Shown in pieces: positions 9,113 through 18,304 of a stretch of 64,000 nt of DNA (positions are counted from its first letter, which is position 1; each line of letters starts with the position of its first letter). The DNA comes from Mycolicibacterium sp. P1-18 (GTDB lineage: Bacteria > Actinomycetota > Actinomycetes > Mycobacteriales > Mycobacteriaceae). The translations under genes and the position numbers were made by a program. The notes under the pieces were generated by a model. The model made no database searches. It saw only the letters and a program-made list of their open reading frames with translations, and had not been told where the DNA came from. The stretch is from positions 1 to 64,000 of the forward strand of contig NZ_NPKR01000004.1 of the NCBI RefSeq assembly GCF_008329535.1. The letters run 5' to 3'.

Positions 9113-10155
9113 GTGCGCTGCGTGAGCTTGGCGAGCCCGCGGGCGATCAGCGGGGCGGCGAACAGCATCAGCAGCACCCGCATGACCTGGGCGGCCACGA
9201 TGAACGTGACGTTGGAGCCGGTCTCCACGGCCGTGGCCAGCACGGCGTAGATGCCGCCGGGGCTCGTCGAGAGGTATCCCTCGAGCAGGCTGATGCCCGT
9301 GACGTGGGCCAACAGGACGCCGAGCCCCGCGCACGCCACGTTGAGCGCGACGATGAGGCCTAGCGCGGCCGGAAGGGCGCGACCGATGGCCCGCATGGAT
9401 TCGCGGGTGAAGGCCACGCCAGCCTGCCAGCCGATCACGGCGTAGCCGAGCTGCACCAGAACCATCGGTACCGACAGGCCGAACGACGTGCCGGTCAGCT
9501 CGAGGGCGATGGTGACGGCCATGGGTCCGAGCAGTCCCGATCCCGGCATCCGGGCGAGCCGGCCCGCGGTGGCACCGACGAGCACGACGACGACCAGCAT
9601 CCCGAGGCTGACGTACCAAGGCGCCGGATTGTTCTGGGCGGGCGCGGCGGCGTGCCCGGACTTCTCGGCGTGATAGACGACGGTGACCACCACCGGCATC
9701 GACGCGGTGATCAACGCGACGCGGAGGTACTGCACGACGGCGACGACGCGATCGTCGCCGCCCAGTTCGCGGGCGATCGCGACCAGTCCGGAGGCACCAC
9801 CGGCCACCAGGGCCAGCGATCCCGTGAGCGGGCTCATGTCCCGGTGCAAACCCAGCAGTGCGCCCGCGCCGATGCTGAGCACCAGCGTGGACACCGCGAC
9901 CCCCAGGACGATCGGCCAGTCCGAGCCCAGCGCGGTCAGCGCGTCGCGGTGCACCATCGTGCCGATGTAGACGCCCAGCACGCCTTGGGCCGCGATGCCC
10001 GCCTTGCGGGGGACGCTCTTGGGCGCAAGGGAGACCAGCGCCAGCACGATGCCGACGATCAGTGCGGCGAACAGCGCCGCCGACGGAACTCCGACGAGGT
10101 CCAGCGGCACGGTGACCGCGACCGTGACCGCTACCAGCAGCACCCACTTCCACAT
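9058..10155 (-). CDS. AbrB-type membrane protein
   Basis: This 365-residue integral membrane protein has about ten hydrophobic segments and resembles the family annotated 'AbrB family' (PF05145). That name is historical: this is not the DNA-binding AbrB. Two halves each contain a Gly-rich membrane motif ([21 protein letters not shown] and the later [18 protein letters not shown]), consistent with internal duplication and a carrier role. The substrate is unknown. It is divergent from a MarR regulator, and a MarR-type box lies directly upstream of its ATG. Confidence 0.82.
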   Translation of the reverse strand: MWKWVLLVAVTVAVTVPLDLVGVPSAALFAALIVGIVLALVSLAPKSVPRKAGIAAQGVLGVYIGTMVHRDALTALGSDWPIVLGVAVSTLVLSIGAGALLGLHRDMSPLTGSLALVAGGASGLVAIARELGGDDRVVAVVQYLRVALITASMPVVVTVVYHAEKSGHAAAPAQNNPAPWYVSLGMLVVVVLVGATAGRLARMPGSGLLGPMAVTIALELTGTSFGLSVPMVLVQLGYAVIGWQAGVAFTRESMRAIGRALPAALGLIVALNVACAGLGVLLAHVTGISLLEGYLSTSPGGIYAVLATAVETGSNVTFIVAAQVMRVLLMLFAAPLIARGLAKLTQRTHTSASTSDSKEPIRVAD

Positions 10156-10158
10156 GAA

Positions 10159-10229
10159 GACAAGTATGCGCTTGTCATTTCATGATCTCAAACTGGTAGT
10201 AGTTCAGGTAATGCCAAGGTATAACTTGG
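10159..10229. promoter_or_regulatory. two MarR-type operator palindromes
   Basis: GACAAGTATGCGCTTGTC (10159-10176) and CCAAGGTATAACTTGG (10214-10229) share the layout CAAG-N6-CTTG. Their centres are 54 bp apart, about five helical turns. The first lies just upstream of the membrane-protein start, and the second overlaps a TATAAC -10 box six bases before the marR start. This suggests one regulator controls both divergent genes. Confidence 0.72.
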
Positions 10230-10231
10230 TA

Positions 10232-10681
10232 ATGAGCTCTACGACCCTCCACTCGACCGCCAACGCGACGGAGCTGCGGGAATCGATCATGGCGCTGACC
10301 CGCCAGCTTCGCCGACACCGCAGCGACAACGGCCTCACGCTGAGTCAGCAGCAGGTGCTCGGCGAGGTGAGCCGGGCCGGCGTCACGACCCCGGCCGAAC
10401 TCGCCGCCCGCATGCACGTCCGCGTGCAGTCGCTGACCGACGGCATCAACCATCTGGAGTCACGGGGCCTGGTGGCCCGCCGGACCGACGACGAGGACCG
10501 TCGGCGCCAGCTGATCGAGGTGACGCCGGACGGCATGCGGCTGCTCGAGCACGACCGGGCCGAGCGCGACGAGTGGCTCAACTCCGCCATGCGGGAGACG
10601 CTGACGGAGTTGGAGTTCAACCTGCTGATGTTGGTGGCGCCGGTGCTGCGCAAGCTAGCGGATGGCGATGAGTGTCGATGA
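10232..10681 (+). CDS. MarR family transcriptional regulator
   Basis: This 149-residue winged-helix regulator has the recognition region LSQQQVLGEVSRAGVTTPAELAARMHVRVQSLTDGINHLESRGLVARR and the wing DDEDRRRQLIEVT, typical of MarR. The start ATG at 10232 lies six bases after TATAAC, so the transcript is probably leaderless. A longer in-frame reading runs into the intergenic operators and is unlikely. Two matching palindromes in the shared upstream region suggest autoregulation and control of the divergent membrane protein. The ligand is unknown. Confidence 0.9.
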   Translation: MSSTTLHSTANATELRESIMALTRQLRRHRSDNGLTLSQQQVLGEVSRAGVTTPAELAARMHVRVQSLTDGINHLESRGLVARRTDDEDRRRQLIEVTPDGMRLLEHDRAERDEWLNSAMRETLTELEFNLLMLVAPVLRKLADGDECR

Positions 10682-10696
10682 GCGACAATCAGCGCC

Positions 10697-12211
10697 ATGA
10701 CTGAGCTGCGCCTCACCTTCGGCACCGCCGGGCTCCGCGGACCGATGCAGCCGGGGCCGGCAGGGATGAACGTCGAGACGGTCACGTCGGCGACCTGGGC
10801 GCTGGCGACGGTCCTCAACGACCGCGGCCTCGGCGGGTCGACGGTCGTGGTGGGCCGCGACGCCCGCCACAACTCCGACGACTTCGCCCTGGCGACCGCC
10901 GAAGTGCTTGCCGCCGCGGGCTTCTCCGTGACCCTGCTCCCCGACCCCGCGCCGACGCCGGTCGTCGCCTTCGGCGTGCGGCGGTTCAGCGCCGTCGCCG
11001 GAGTCCAGATCACGGCGTCGCACAATCCTCCTGCGGACAACGGGTACAAGGTCTACCTCGACGGCGGCCTGCAGATCGTCCCGCCCACCGACCGCGAGAT
11101 CGAGGCGGCGATGGCCAAGGCCCCGGCCGACGTCGACCGCGCCGACGTCACCCCGGCCACCACCGATCTCATCGGCGACTACGTGCGCCGGGCTTCCAGC
11201 GTGCGGCGCGGCACCGGCAGCGTCCGGATCGCCCTGACGCCGATGCACGGCGTCGGCGGCGAGCCCGCCCTCTTGACGCTGCGGGAGGCGGGGTTCGACG
11301 ACGTGCACGTCGTCGCCGAGCAGTACTCCCCCAATCCCGACTTCCCGACCGTCGAGTTCCCCAACCCGGAGGAGCCCGGGGCCACCGATCTGCTGCTGGC
11401 CCTCGCGGCCGACGTGGACGCCGACGTCGCGATCGCCCTGGACCCCGACGCCGACAGGTGCGCCGTCGGCATTCCCACATCGACCGGGTGGCGGATGCTC
11501 TCAGGTGACGAAACGGGTTGGCTGCTGGGCGATTACATCCTGTCGCAGACCGACCCGGGTGAGGTGACCGCGGCGAGCATGGTCGCGAGCACCGTCGTGT
11601 CGTCGCGCATGCTGGCCGCGATCGCCGCCCACCACGGCGCACGGCACGCCGAGACCCTCACCGGATTCAAGTGGCTGGCGCGCGCCGACGAGGACGTGGC
11701 CGGGTGCACGCTGGTCTACGCCTACGAAGAGGCGATCGGTCATTGCGTCGACCCCGGCGCGGTCCGCGACAAGGACGGCATCAGCGCCGCGGTGCTCGTC
11801 TGCGACCTGGTGTCGGTGCTGCGGGCCGAGGGCCGCACCGTGCCCGACGCGCTGGACGCGCTGGCGCGTCGACACGGCGTGCACACCACCGCCGCGGTGT
11901 CGGTGCCCGCGGATGCCGCTCTCGTCGAGCACCTTCGCGCCCATCCGCCGGCCCGGCTCGCCGACGAACCGGTCGCGGTCACCGACCTGCTGGCCCGCAG
12001 CGGACGGGAGCGCACGGACGCGCTGATCTACACCGGCGACACGGTGCGCGTGGCCGTCCGTCCGTCGGGGACCGAGCCGAAGGTCAAGGCGTACCTGGAG
12101 ATTCGGCTGTCACCGCGCGACGACGTCGCCGCCGCCAGGACGGATGCCGCGGCGATGCTCGACGCGCTGCGGGACGACGTCGTCGGGCTGCTTCAGCGCG
12201 GCCCGAACTGA
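10697..12211 (+). CDS. pmmB: phosphohexomutase PmmB
   Basis: This 504-residue alpha-D-phosphohexomutase interconverts hexose or pentose 1- and 6(5)-phosphates. The phosphoserine loop [15 protein letters not shown] is at about residues 109-123, the metal loop [10 protein letters not shown] is in the middle, and the sugar-binding and phosphate-binding loops EEAIGH and [14 protein letters not shown] follow. Its neighbours deoD and upp suggest a link to ribose-1-phosphate handling, as in a phosphopentomutase, but the M. tuberculosis orthologue (Rv3308) is called PmmB. The gene starts 15 bp after marR. The 3' end overlaps upp. Confidence 0.92.
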   Translation: MTELRLTFGTAGLRGPMQPGPAGMNVETVTSATWALATVLNDRGLGGSTVVVGRDARHNSDDFALATAEVLAAAGFSVTLLPDPAPTPVVAFGVRRFSAVAGVQITASHNPPADNGYKVYLDGGLQIVPPTDREIEAAMAKAPADVDRADVTPATTDLIGDYVRRASSVRRGTGSVRIALTPMHGVGGEPALLTLREAGFDDVHVVAEQYSPNPDFPTVEFPNPEEPGATDLLLALAADVDADVAIALDPDADRCAVGIPTSTGWRMLSGDETGWLLGDYILSQTDPGEVTAASMVASTVVSSRMLAAIAAHHGARHAETLTGFKWLARADEDVAGCTLVYAYEEAIGHCVDPGAVRDKDGISAAVLVCDLVSVLRAEGRTVPDALDALARRHGVHTTAAVSVPADAALVEHLRAHPPARLADEPVAVTDLLARSGRERTDALIYTGDTVRVAVRPSGTEPKVKAYLEIRLSPRDDVAAARTDAAAMLDALRDDVVGLLQRGPN

Positions 12212-12816
12212 CGGTCCCCCGCGTCGCCAAGGCCGGGCATGATGTAGGACACCTCGTTGAGGCCGTCGTCGATGGCCGCGGTGTACAGCTTCAGGTTCGG
12301 TGACACCTTCTCAAGTGCGGCAATGCCTTCCGGTGCGCACACCACGCACACCGCGGTGACGTCGACGGCGTTGCGATCGTTCAGCAGACGCAACGTGTGG
12401 GCCATCGACCCCCCGGTGGCGAGCATCGGGTCGAGCACCAGCACCGGGGTGGCACTGAGGTCGTCGGGAAGCGACTCCAGGTACGGCGTCGGCAGGGCGG
12501 TCTCCTCGTCGCGGGCCATGCCGACGAAGCCCACCTTGGCCTCCGGGATCAGCTGGTGCGCCTTCTCCACCATCCCGAGGCCCGCTCGGAGCACGGGGAC
12601 CAGCAGCGGGGGCGACGCGAGGCGCGACCCGACGGTCTCGGCCATCGGCGTGCGGATCGGCACGGGCGTCGAGGCGGCGTCGCGCGTGGCTTCGTAGACG
12701 AGCATCAGTGCGAGGTCGCACAACGCGGATCGGAAGCCGGCGTTGTCGGTGCGCTCGTCGCGCAGCGTGGTCAACCGGGCAGCGGCGAGGGGGTGATCGA
12801 CAACGCGGACGTCCAT
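12193..12816 (-). CDS. upp: uracil phosphoribosyltransferase
   Basis: This 207-residue enzyme makes UMP from uracil and PRPP. The PRPP-binding loop [10 protein letters not shown] is at about residues 130-139, and the C-terminal region DAGDRQFG closes the active site. The length matches the family. It is convergent with pmmB, with a 19-bp overlap. The order pmmB-upp is that of M. tuberculosis Rv3308-Rv3309c. Confidence 0.95.
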   Translation of the reverse strand: MDVRVVDHPLAAARLTTLRDERTDNAGFRSALCDLALMLVYEATRDAASTPVPIRTPMAETVGSRLASPPLLVPVLRAGLGMVEKAHQLIPEAKVGFVGMARDEETALPTPYLESLPDDLSATPVLVLDPMLATGGSMAHTLRLLNDRNAVDVTAVCVVCAPEGIAALEKVSPNLKLYTAAIDDGLNEVSYIMPGLGDAGDRQFGPR

Positions 12817-12866
12817 GCGGCGAACCCTAATGGAACCCGACCGGTCTGGCCGACGTCATACCTTCC

Positions 12867-13163
12867 GTGATCGCCGATACCTCCGACATCCACGGGCTCA
12901 GCGTCGCCCAGCGGGCCCGCGCCGACGACCTCGCCTCGGTGGCGGCCGACCTGCGGGCCTCGAGGGTGGCGACCGACGCGTTCGGCACGGTCGGGGCGGG
13001 CTTCGTCGCCGCACTCAACGACGCCCTGCTGCGGGAGGCCCGCCATGCCACCGCACTGGCCGAGCGGCTCGCCACGGCGCGGCAGGTCGCCAGCTTCGCG
13101 GCCGACGCGTACGACGCCGCTGAACGCACTGCCGGACAAACGATCTCGGGACTCGGGACGTAG
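12867..13163 (+). CDS. EspC-like, possible type VII secretion substrate
   Basis: This 98-residue all-helical protein has no signal peptide. It resembles EspC-type ESX substrates: a helix, a short turn around FGTVGAGF (residues 32-39), a second long helix, and a C-terminal YxxxE (Y82, E86) matching the YxxxD/E export motif of type VII secretion. The GTG start at 12867 gives this length. The next gene, 3 bp downstream, encodes a WXG-type/NlpC-P60 protein, so the two may be exported together. The assignment rests on pattern, not on close similarity. In M. tuberculosis the position after upp is occupied by sapM instead. Confidence 0.6.
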   Translation: MIADTSDIHGLSVAQRARADDLASVAADLRASRVATDAFGTVGAGFVAALNDALLREARHATALAERLATARQVASFAADAYDAAERTAGQTISGLGT

Positions 13164-13166
13164 GCG

Positions 13167-14273
13167 GTGGCGAGTGCTCTGGTGGCCGGCCTCACCGCGC
13201 CCCTGCGAGAACTGCAGGCGGCGGTCGGCACCGGCACGCCCGACGCCGGGGCGGCGCTGGCCGGCGTTCGCGCCGCGCTGGCCGACGTCGCGGTCGCGAC
13301 CGGCCGGTCCTGGCAGTCGACCCTCTGGGAGGGTGACGCCGGTGCGGCGGCCGCCGACTTCACCGCCTCGACCGTCGCCGCGGTCGACGCCATGGCGGCC
13401 AGAGCCGACCAGCTTGGTGCCGCCACCGCCGACGCCGCGGACGCGGTGGCCCGTGCGCGGGCGCGGCTGGACGCGATCGTCTCGTCGTTCGAGGCCCGTG
13501 CCGAGGCCCTCGAGTCCCGCCTCGACGAACCGGGGGTCGCCGAGCAACTCGCCGCGGAGGCCCGACGGGCCCTCGCCGAGGCCGAGGGCGTGATCGCCGA
13601 CCTGCGCGCCGAACTCGACGGGCACCGGGCGACGGTCGACGCCTCCGCGCCGCCAGGTGCGGCGCCGGCAGCTACGCCGACGCTGCCCACCGTTCCAATG
13701 GGCGCACTGGCCGGCCTCGGCTCGGGATCTGGCTCGGGCGCCGGTCTGGGGTCGGGCGCCGGATTGGGGTCGGCCGCCGGGCTGGCCGGGTCGCGCCTCG
13801 GTGGCCGCCCCGCTGGGGCGGCGGATGCCGCGAAGCCCCGCGACGCCCGGCCCCAAACCGATCCCGGCATGTTCGGCAGCGGAGTGGGCGTGCAGCTTCC
13901 CGACGGCAGCACGGCCACCGCGCCGAACGAGACCGCGGCCAGCGCGGTCCGGCACGCCCTGACACAGCTGGGGGTGCCGTACGACTGGGGCGGCACCACC
14001 CCCGGCGTGGGCCTGGACTGCAGCGGCCTGACGCAGTGGGCGTATCACGAAGCGGGCCTGGATCTTCCGCGTCTCGCCCAGGAGCAGGACGTCGGGTCGG
14101 CCGTCAGCCAGGCCACGTTGCGACCGGGCGATCTCGCGGTGTGGGACGGTCACGTCGCGATGGTGGTCGGGAACGGTGTGATGATCGAGGCGGGTGACCC
14201 CGTCAAGCTCTCACCGATCCGGACCACCAACGCGGGCCAGGGCTTCCAGGGCTTCTGGCGCCCCACCGCGTGA
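13167..14273 (+). CDS. WXG-like / NlpC-P60 peptidoglycan peptidase
   Basis: This 368-residue protein has three parts. Residues 1-160 are helical, with WEG at residues 54-56 resembling the WXG turn of ESX proteins. Residues 170-250 are a Pro/Gly/Ala-rich linker with repeated GLGSG units. The C-terminal NlpC/P60 domain has catalytic Cys285 (LDCSGLTQW) and His329 (DGHVAMVV). Such domains cleave the D-Glu-mDAP bond of peptidoglycan. There is no Sec signal peptide, and the small upstream gene looks like a type VII substrate, so ESX-type export is inferred. It starts with GTG 3 bp after its neighbour. Confidence 0.8.
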   Translation: MASALVAGLTAPLRELQAAVGTGTPDAGAALAGVRAALADVAVATGRSWQSTLWEGDAGAAAADFTASTVAAVDAMAARADQLGAATADAADAVARARARLDAIVSSFEARAEALESRLDEPGVAEQLAAEARRALAEAEGVIADLRAELDGHRATVDASAPPGAAPAATPTLPTVPMGALAGLGSGSGSGAGLGSGAGLGSAAGLAGSRLGGRPAGAADAAKPRDARPQTDPGMFGSGVGVQLPDGSTATAPNETAASAVRHALTQLGVPYDWGGTTPGVGLDCSGLTQWAYHEAGLDLPRLAQEQDVGSAVSQATLRPGDLAVWDGHVAMVVGNGVMIEAGDPVKLSPIRTTNAGQGFQGFWRPTA

Positions 14274-14274
14274 G

Positions 14275-15273
14275 TCAGCGGTGCACGACCACCTTGCCGA
14301 CCATCCGGCCGGATTCCACCAGCCGGTGGGCTTCGCGCAACCCCTCGGCGTCGACGCCCTCGATCGCCGTCGTCAGCGTGGTCCGTAGGTCTCCCGCGTC
14401 GACCATCGCCGCGGCCTCGGCGAGCAGAGCACCCTGAAACTCCATGTCGTAACCGAACATCGGCCGGGTGAACATCAGCTCCCAGTGCCACGCGATGCTC
14501 TTCGCCTTGAGCACCACCAGGTCGAGGCCCTCGGGTTCGTCGATCGCGGTGACGTGGCCGAACGGGCGGGTGATCTCGGCGTAGGTCTCGACGTTGCCTG
14601 CCGAGTGCGGCGAGAAGACGAAGTCGACGCCGTACGGGGCAGCGTGGAGGGTCTGCTCGCGGAGGTGGTGGTGGTCGACCACCGCGTCGGCGCCCATCTG
14701 CTCGGCCCACCGTCGGGAGTCGGCCCGGCTGGCGGTGCCGATCACCCGCACGCCGGTGAGCTTCTTCGCCAGCTGGATCAGCACCGATCCCACGCCGCCG
14801 GCCGCGCCCACGACCAGCAGGTCGCCGGTGGTCTCCTGGGTCATCCGGAAGCGCTCGAACAGCGTCTCCCAGGCGGTGATGGTGGTCAGCGGAAGGGCTG
14901 CCGCGTCGGCGAATCCCAGTGAGGCCGGCTTGCGCGAGACGATGCGTTCGTCGACGGCCTGGAACTCGGCATTGCTGCCCTGGCGGGTGACGTCGCCGGC
15001 GTACCAGACCTCGTCGCCGACGGCGAACGACGTCACCTCGGAACCGACGGCGTGCACCACGCCCGCGGCGTCGAAGCCGAGGATCGTCGGCTCGGCCGAC
15101 GGACTGAGGCCCGAACGCCGCTTGACGTCCACGGGGTTGACCGAGACGGCCTCCACCCGGACCAGGAGGTCACGCGGCCGGAGTTCGGGCAGCGGCACCT
15201 CGACGTCTCGCAGCGCCTCGGGAGAGTCGATCGTCGGGCTGGCGAAGGCGCCGACCGCGGTCATCGTGGCCAT
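14275..15273 (-). CDS. zinc-free MDR quinone oxidoreductase
   Basis: This 332-residue medium-chain dehydrogenase/reductase resembles the zinc-binding alcohol dehydrogenase/quinone oxidoreductase group. The NADPH-binding motif VVGAAGGVGSVLIQLAK is at about residues 155-171. No structural-zinc Cys cluster is present. Such enzymes reduce quinones or enones. The ATG at 15273 is chosen because the family begins here (MxAVGAF...); the upstream open frame lies in non-homologous sequence. It is convergent with the NlpC/P60 gene, one base apart. HxlR regulators often control such genes, and one lies 1 kb away. Confidence 0.88.
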   Translation of the reverse strand: MATMTAVGAFASPTIDSPEALRDVEVPLPELRPRDLLVRVEAVSVNPVDVKRRSGLSPSAEPTILGFDAAGVVHAVGSEVTSFAVGDEVWYAGDVTRQGSNAEFQAVDERIVSRKPASLGFADAAALPLTTITAWETLFERFRMTQETTGDLLVVGAAGGVGSVLIQLAKKLTGVRVIGTASRADSRRWAEQMGADAVVDHHHLREQTLHAAPYGVDFVFSPHSAGNVETYAEITRPFGHVTAIDEPEGLDLVVLKAKSIAWHWELMFTRPMFGYDMEFQGALLAEAAAMVDAGDLRTTLTTAIEGVDAEGLREAHRLVESGRMVGKVVVHR

Positions 15274-15415
15274 GTGTGTGTCGTCCTCTGTCGTGGTGCG
15301 GAAGTGGTTGGCCGGCCGACGGATTCGGCCTCGGTCGAATGCTAGCGCCGCGACCCCGGTGTCCCGCAAGGGCACTTGCTTCCGTCGAGGGAAGCCATGC
15401 AGGTCGCGCGGCGGC
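15274..15415. other. short non-coding stretch
   Basis: This is the spacer between the quinone oxidoreductase start and the stop of the binding-protein gene. I see no clear promoter, hairpin or ORF that merits a call. Confidence 0.4.
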
Positions 15416-16168
15416 TCAGCGGGAGAAGTCGGTGTAGCCGTTGGACGAACGCCGCCGCACGGCGTCGTCCAGCCGGACCACCATCGGGTTGCCCAGATAC
15501 GTGTTCGCCAGGTCGACCAGGCAGTCGGCTCCGATGACGTCCTCGGAACTCCTCCGCACGAGCAGGGTGGCATTGTCGGTCGCGCCGAGGACCAGTTTGG
15601 GATCCTGCAGTCGGCGGATGCGATGGCGCGCGTGCAGAGCTTGGGGATGCCAGAACGGCATGACGACCCACCGGCGCTCGGCCACTGCGGTCACGAAGCG
15701 TCCGATGCAGTCGTCTTCGGATCCGTTCTCGAAATGGTAACCCGCAGAGTCCAATCCATAGTCGACGACGGCACGGGGACTCATCTCGCTGATGCCTGCA
15801 CCCGGGGCCATGCCCTGGATGAGCCGCTCCATTCGCTCGAGCGCCAACGGCGCGAGCAGGTCGGGAATCGACGCCACCTCGGCCGGCACGTAGTCGGGCA
15901 CACCCCAGATGGGATAGGGCTCGTAGAGCACCGTCACCATGCGTACGTCGGCGGCGATCGGCTCGAAGTAACGACCATGGCTCCACGGCAGCCAGGCCGC
16001 GACCAGCACGTCGACCTCACCGCGGCCCAACGCCTCGAACATCGCCTCGTGCGGGGCGGCGTGACGCTCCACGTCGTGGCCGTGGGAACGCAGGACCAGT
16101 TCGACCTGCTCGGCGGCGGCGTCGTGGAACGACAACGCGATGTGGCCAACTCGGATGGGACGCGCCAC
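15416..16168 (-). CDS. glycine-betaine-type binding protein, no signal peptide
   Basis: This 250-residue protein is similar to the OpuAC substrate-binding domain of quaternary-amine ABC transporters. It has the RPIRVGHIALSFHDAAAEQ opening, AAWLPWSHGRYF and MPFWHPQALH, with aromatic residues like those that cage betaine. No signal peptide or lipobox is seen, and no ABC ATPase or permease is adjacent, so it may be a cytosolic sensor or an enzyme-like orphan. The GTG at 16168 has AGGAG six bases upstream. It is divergent from hxlR and may share control with it. Confidence 0.75.
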   Translation of the reverse strand: MARPIRVGHIALSFHDAAAEQVELVLRSHGHDVERHAAPHEAMFEALGRGEVDVLVAAWLPWSHGRYFEPIAADVRMVTVLYEPYPIWGVPDYVPAEVASIPDLLAPLALERMERLIQGMAPGAGISEMSPRAVVDYGLDSAGYHFENGSEDDCIGRFVTAVAERRWVVMPFWHPQALHARHRIRRLQDPKLVLGATDNATLLVRRSSEDVIGADCLVDLANTYLGNPMVVRLDDAVRRRSSNGYTDFSR

Positions 16169-16284
16169 GAAGTGCTCCTGACGGGGATTGGAGGATCTCG
16201 TCACGCTAGCGACGACCCCCACCTATCCCGCAAGAGCGGTTACGATCCCAACGAAAGCAATGCAGCTCAGCGCGAGGAGGAGCA

Positions 16285-16668
16285 ATGGCACGGCCATGCC
16301 CAAGCGGTCGCCACGACGAGCACGACGTCTACTCGGCGAGCTGCCCGTGCCGCACACTGCTCGACCTGCTGGCCAACAAGTGGTCCGCGCTGATCATCGG
16401 CTTGCTCGACGACCGTGGCGCGTTGCGATTCACCGCGGTGCAGACCGCGCTGCCGGGCGTCGGCGCGAAGATGCTCACCCAGACCCTGCGTCGACTCGAG
16501 GCGGCGTCGCTGGTGACGCGGACCATCTACGCCGAGGTGCCGCCGCGGGTCGAGTACGAGCTGACTGATCTGGGCCGCAGCGTCTCCGAACCGCTTGCGG
16601 CACTTCGCACCTGGGCCGAGGACAACGTCGACCGCATCGAGGCGCTCAACGGCGATTGGGCCGGGTGA
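16285..16668 (+). CDS. HxlR family transcriptional regulator
   Basis: This 127-residue winged-helix protein has the HxlR layout: CPCRTLLDLLANKWSALIIGLL near the N-terminus, then RFTAVQTALPGVGAKMLTQTLRRLEAASLVTR as the recognition region, and a YELTDLG wing. The cysteines near residues 5, 20 and 22 could sense electrophiles or oxidants, as in some HxlR proteins. It has a strong AGGAGG ribosome-binding site before the ATG. A TACGAT -10 candidate is at 16241-16246 and the palindrome CGCTAGCG is at 16204-16211. Likely targets are the divergent binding protein or the oxidoreductase. Confidence 0.9.
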   Translation: MARPCPSGRHDEHDVYSASCPCRTLLDLLANKWSALIIGLLDDRGALRFTAVQTALPGVGAKMLTQTLRRLEAASLVTRTIYAEVPPRVEYELTDLGRSVSEPLAALRTWAEDNVDRIEALNGDWAG

Positions 16669-16674
16669 CCCTGC

Positions 16675-17721
16675 TCAGGGCACCCGCGGATCGATGAGCG
16701 TCACCCCGACCGGGGCGGCCGTGTCCAGCACCGGCAGCAGCCGGGCACCCTCGCGGAGTCCCACCACGCGCTCGACGAGGTCCTGCGGGCGCAACGTCCC
16801 CGCCTCGACCAGACGCAGCAGGTCGGGATAGTCCACGCTGGCCATGCCGTGGCTGCCCAGAACGTCCAGTTCCCAACCGATTACGCGGTCCATCGGCACC
16901 GCGGGGTGTCCGCCGACGCTGGGCAGCAGGCCCACCTGGACGTGCCGGCCGCGGCGTCGCAGGCTGTGGATCGCGTCGGCGCAGGTGTCCGGAGAGCCGA
17001 CCGCGTCGACCGCGACGTGGCTGCCCCCGTCTGTGAGGTCGTGCACCTGGGCGGCCACGTCCCCGCCCCCACCGGTCAGCACCGTGTGGGTGGCCCCGAG
17101 GCTGCGCGCGAGTTCCAGCGCCGCCGGGGTGCGGTCCACGGCGATCACGTGCGCGCCCGCGGCCACGGCAATCTGCACGGCGCTCAGACCGACCCCGCCC
17201 GCGCCGACGACGGTCACCCACTCCCCGCTGCGCAGACCCGCCCGGGCGTGCAGCGCCCGATAGGCGGTCGCGAACCGGCAGCCCAGCGCCGCGGCCGCCG
17301 CGTCGTCGACCAGATCGGTGACGGCGACCAGATTGGTGTCGGCCGCGTGCAGGGCGACGCGCTCGGCGAACGAACCCCAGTGGGTGAACCCCGGTTGGGT
17401 CTGGTGGGGGCACACCTGCGCCTGGCCGCTGCGGCACCACTCACACGTGCCGCACCCGCAGACGAACGGCGTGGTGACCCGATCCCCCACCGACCACCGC
17501 CGCACCTCGGCTCCGACCTCGACCACCACGCCGACGAGTTCGTGGCCGGGCACGTGCGGCAGCGCCACCCCGTCGTCGTGGCCGGCCCAGGCGTGCCAGT
17601 CGCTGCGGCACAGCCCCGTGGCGTGCACCTCGACGACGACACCCCCGGGCGACGGCACCGGATCCGGCACCGATCGGACGTCCACCGAACCGCCGAACTT
17701 CTCGAAGACCACTGCACGCAT
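16675..17721 (-). CDS. zinc-dependent alcohol dehydrogenase
   Basis: This 348-residue MDR alcohol dehydrogenase has a catalytic-zinc ligand C37 in GLCRSDWHAW and GHE in VPGHELVGVV. The structural-zinc cluster CGCGTCEWCRSGQAQVC is present. The NAD(P) motif is GAGGVGLSAVQIA. It oxidises an alcohol or reduces an aldehyde in the cytosol; the substrate is unknown. It is convergent with hxlR and divergent from the SRPBCC gene, whose start is 26 bp away. Confidence 0.9.
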   Translation of the reverse strand: MRAVVFEKFGGSVDVRSVPDPVPSPGGVVVEVHATGLCRSDWHAWAGHDDGVALPHVPGHELVGVVVEVGAEVRRWSVGDRVTTPFVCGCGTCEWCRSGQAQVCPHQTQPGFTHWGSFAERVALHAADTNLVAVTDLVDDAAAAALGCRFATAYRALHARAGLRSGEWVTVVGAGGVGLSAVQIAVAAGAHVIAVDRTPAALELARSLGATHTVLTGGGGDVAAQVHDLTDGGSHVAVDAVGSPDTCADAIHSLRRRGRHVQVGLLPSVGGHPAVPMDRVIGWELDVLGSHGMASVDYPDLLRLVEAGTLRPQDLVERVVGLREGARLLPVLDTAAPVGVTLIDPRVP

Positions 17722-17747
17722 GACCCCATCGTCTCGCGTCGGCTGGC

Positions 17748-18266
17748 ATGCTCAGCCACATGACCCGCTGGTTTGCAGTCCAGAGCGCCGACGAACGCGT
17801 CTTCACGTCGGCGCCGTACGTGTTCCGTTACGAGCGGACGTTGGCCGCGTCGCCCGAGGCGGTGTGGGAATCGCTGGCCTCCAATGAGTCGCTGTCGGCC
17901 TGGAGTTCGACGGTGTCGTCGCTGACGTGGACCAGTCCCCGGCCCTTCGGCGTCGGCACGACCCGCGAGGTGGTGCTGGCGCCCGGGCTGGCCCGCGTCC
18001 GCGAGCGCTTCTTCCGGTGGGACGAGGGGCGCGGCTACTCGTTCGCCGCGGTCGAGGCCAACCTCCCGGTCTTCAAGACCTTCGCCGAGGACTACGTCGT
18101 CGAGCCGCACGGGGCCGACGGCGCCTCGACGCGGTTCACCTGGACCGTGGCGATCGAACCCAAGAGCGCGTTCGCGTTGCCCTTCAAAGCGCTGGCGCCC
18201 GTGCTCAAGCTGGCGTTCGGCCGAATGGCCGCCGACGGGGAGCGCCACTTCGCCCGCGCCGGGTGA
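17748..18266 (+). CDS. SRPBCC family protein
   Basis: This 172-residue polyketide-cyclase/START-like protein has the pattern YERTLAASPEAVWESLAS at the N-terminus and a long C-terminal helix (LPFKALAPVLKLAFGRMAADGERHF), which together frame a hydrophobic ligand cavity. Mycobacterial relatives bind lipids or act as cofactor-free cyclases; no specific role is evident. The start may be ATG 17748 or the in-frame ATG 17760, and neither has a clear ribosome-binding site. Confidence 0.8.
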   Translation: MLSHMTRWFAVQSADERVFTSAPYVFRYERTLAASPEAVWESLASNESLSAWSSTVSSLTWTSPRPFGVGTTREVVLAPGLARVRERFFRWDEGRGYSFAAVEANLPVFKTFAEDYVVEPHGADGASTRFTWTVAIEPKSAFALPFKALAPVLKLAFGRMAADGERHFARAG

Positions 18267-18291
18267 CGGCAACGCCCCCAGACCGCGTCGC

Positions 18292-18297
18292 TACGCT
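18292..18297 (+). promoter_or_regulatory. -10 box of leaderless Rv3311-like gene
   Basis: TACGCT lies 7 nt before the ATG at 18305. It is the same hexamer as the deoD -10 box. No ribosome-binding site is seen. Confidence 0.6.
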
Positions 18298-18304
18298 GTG
18301 CCGC

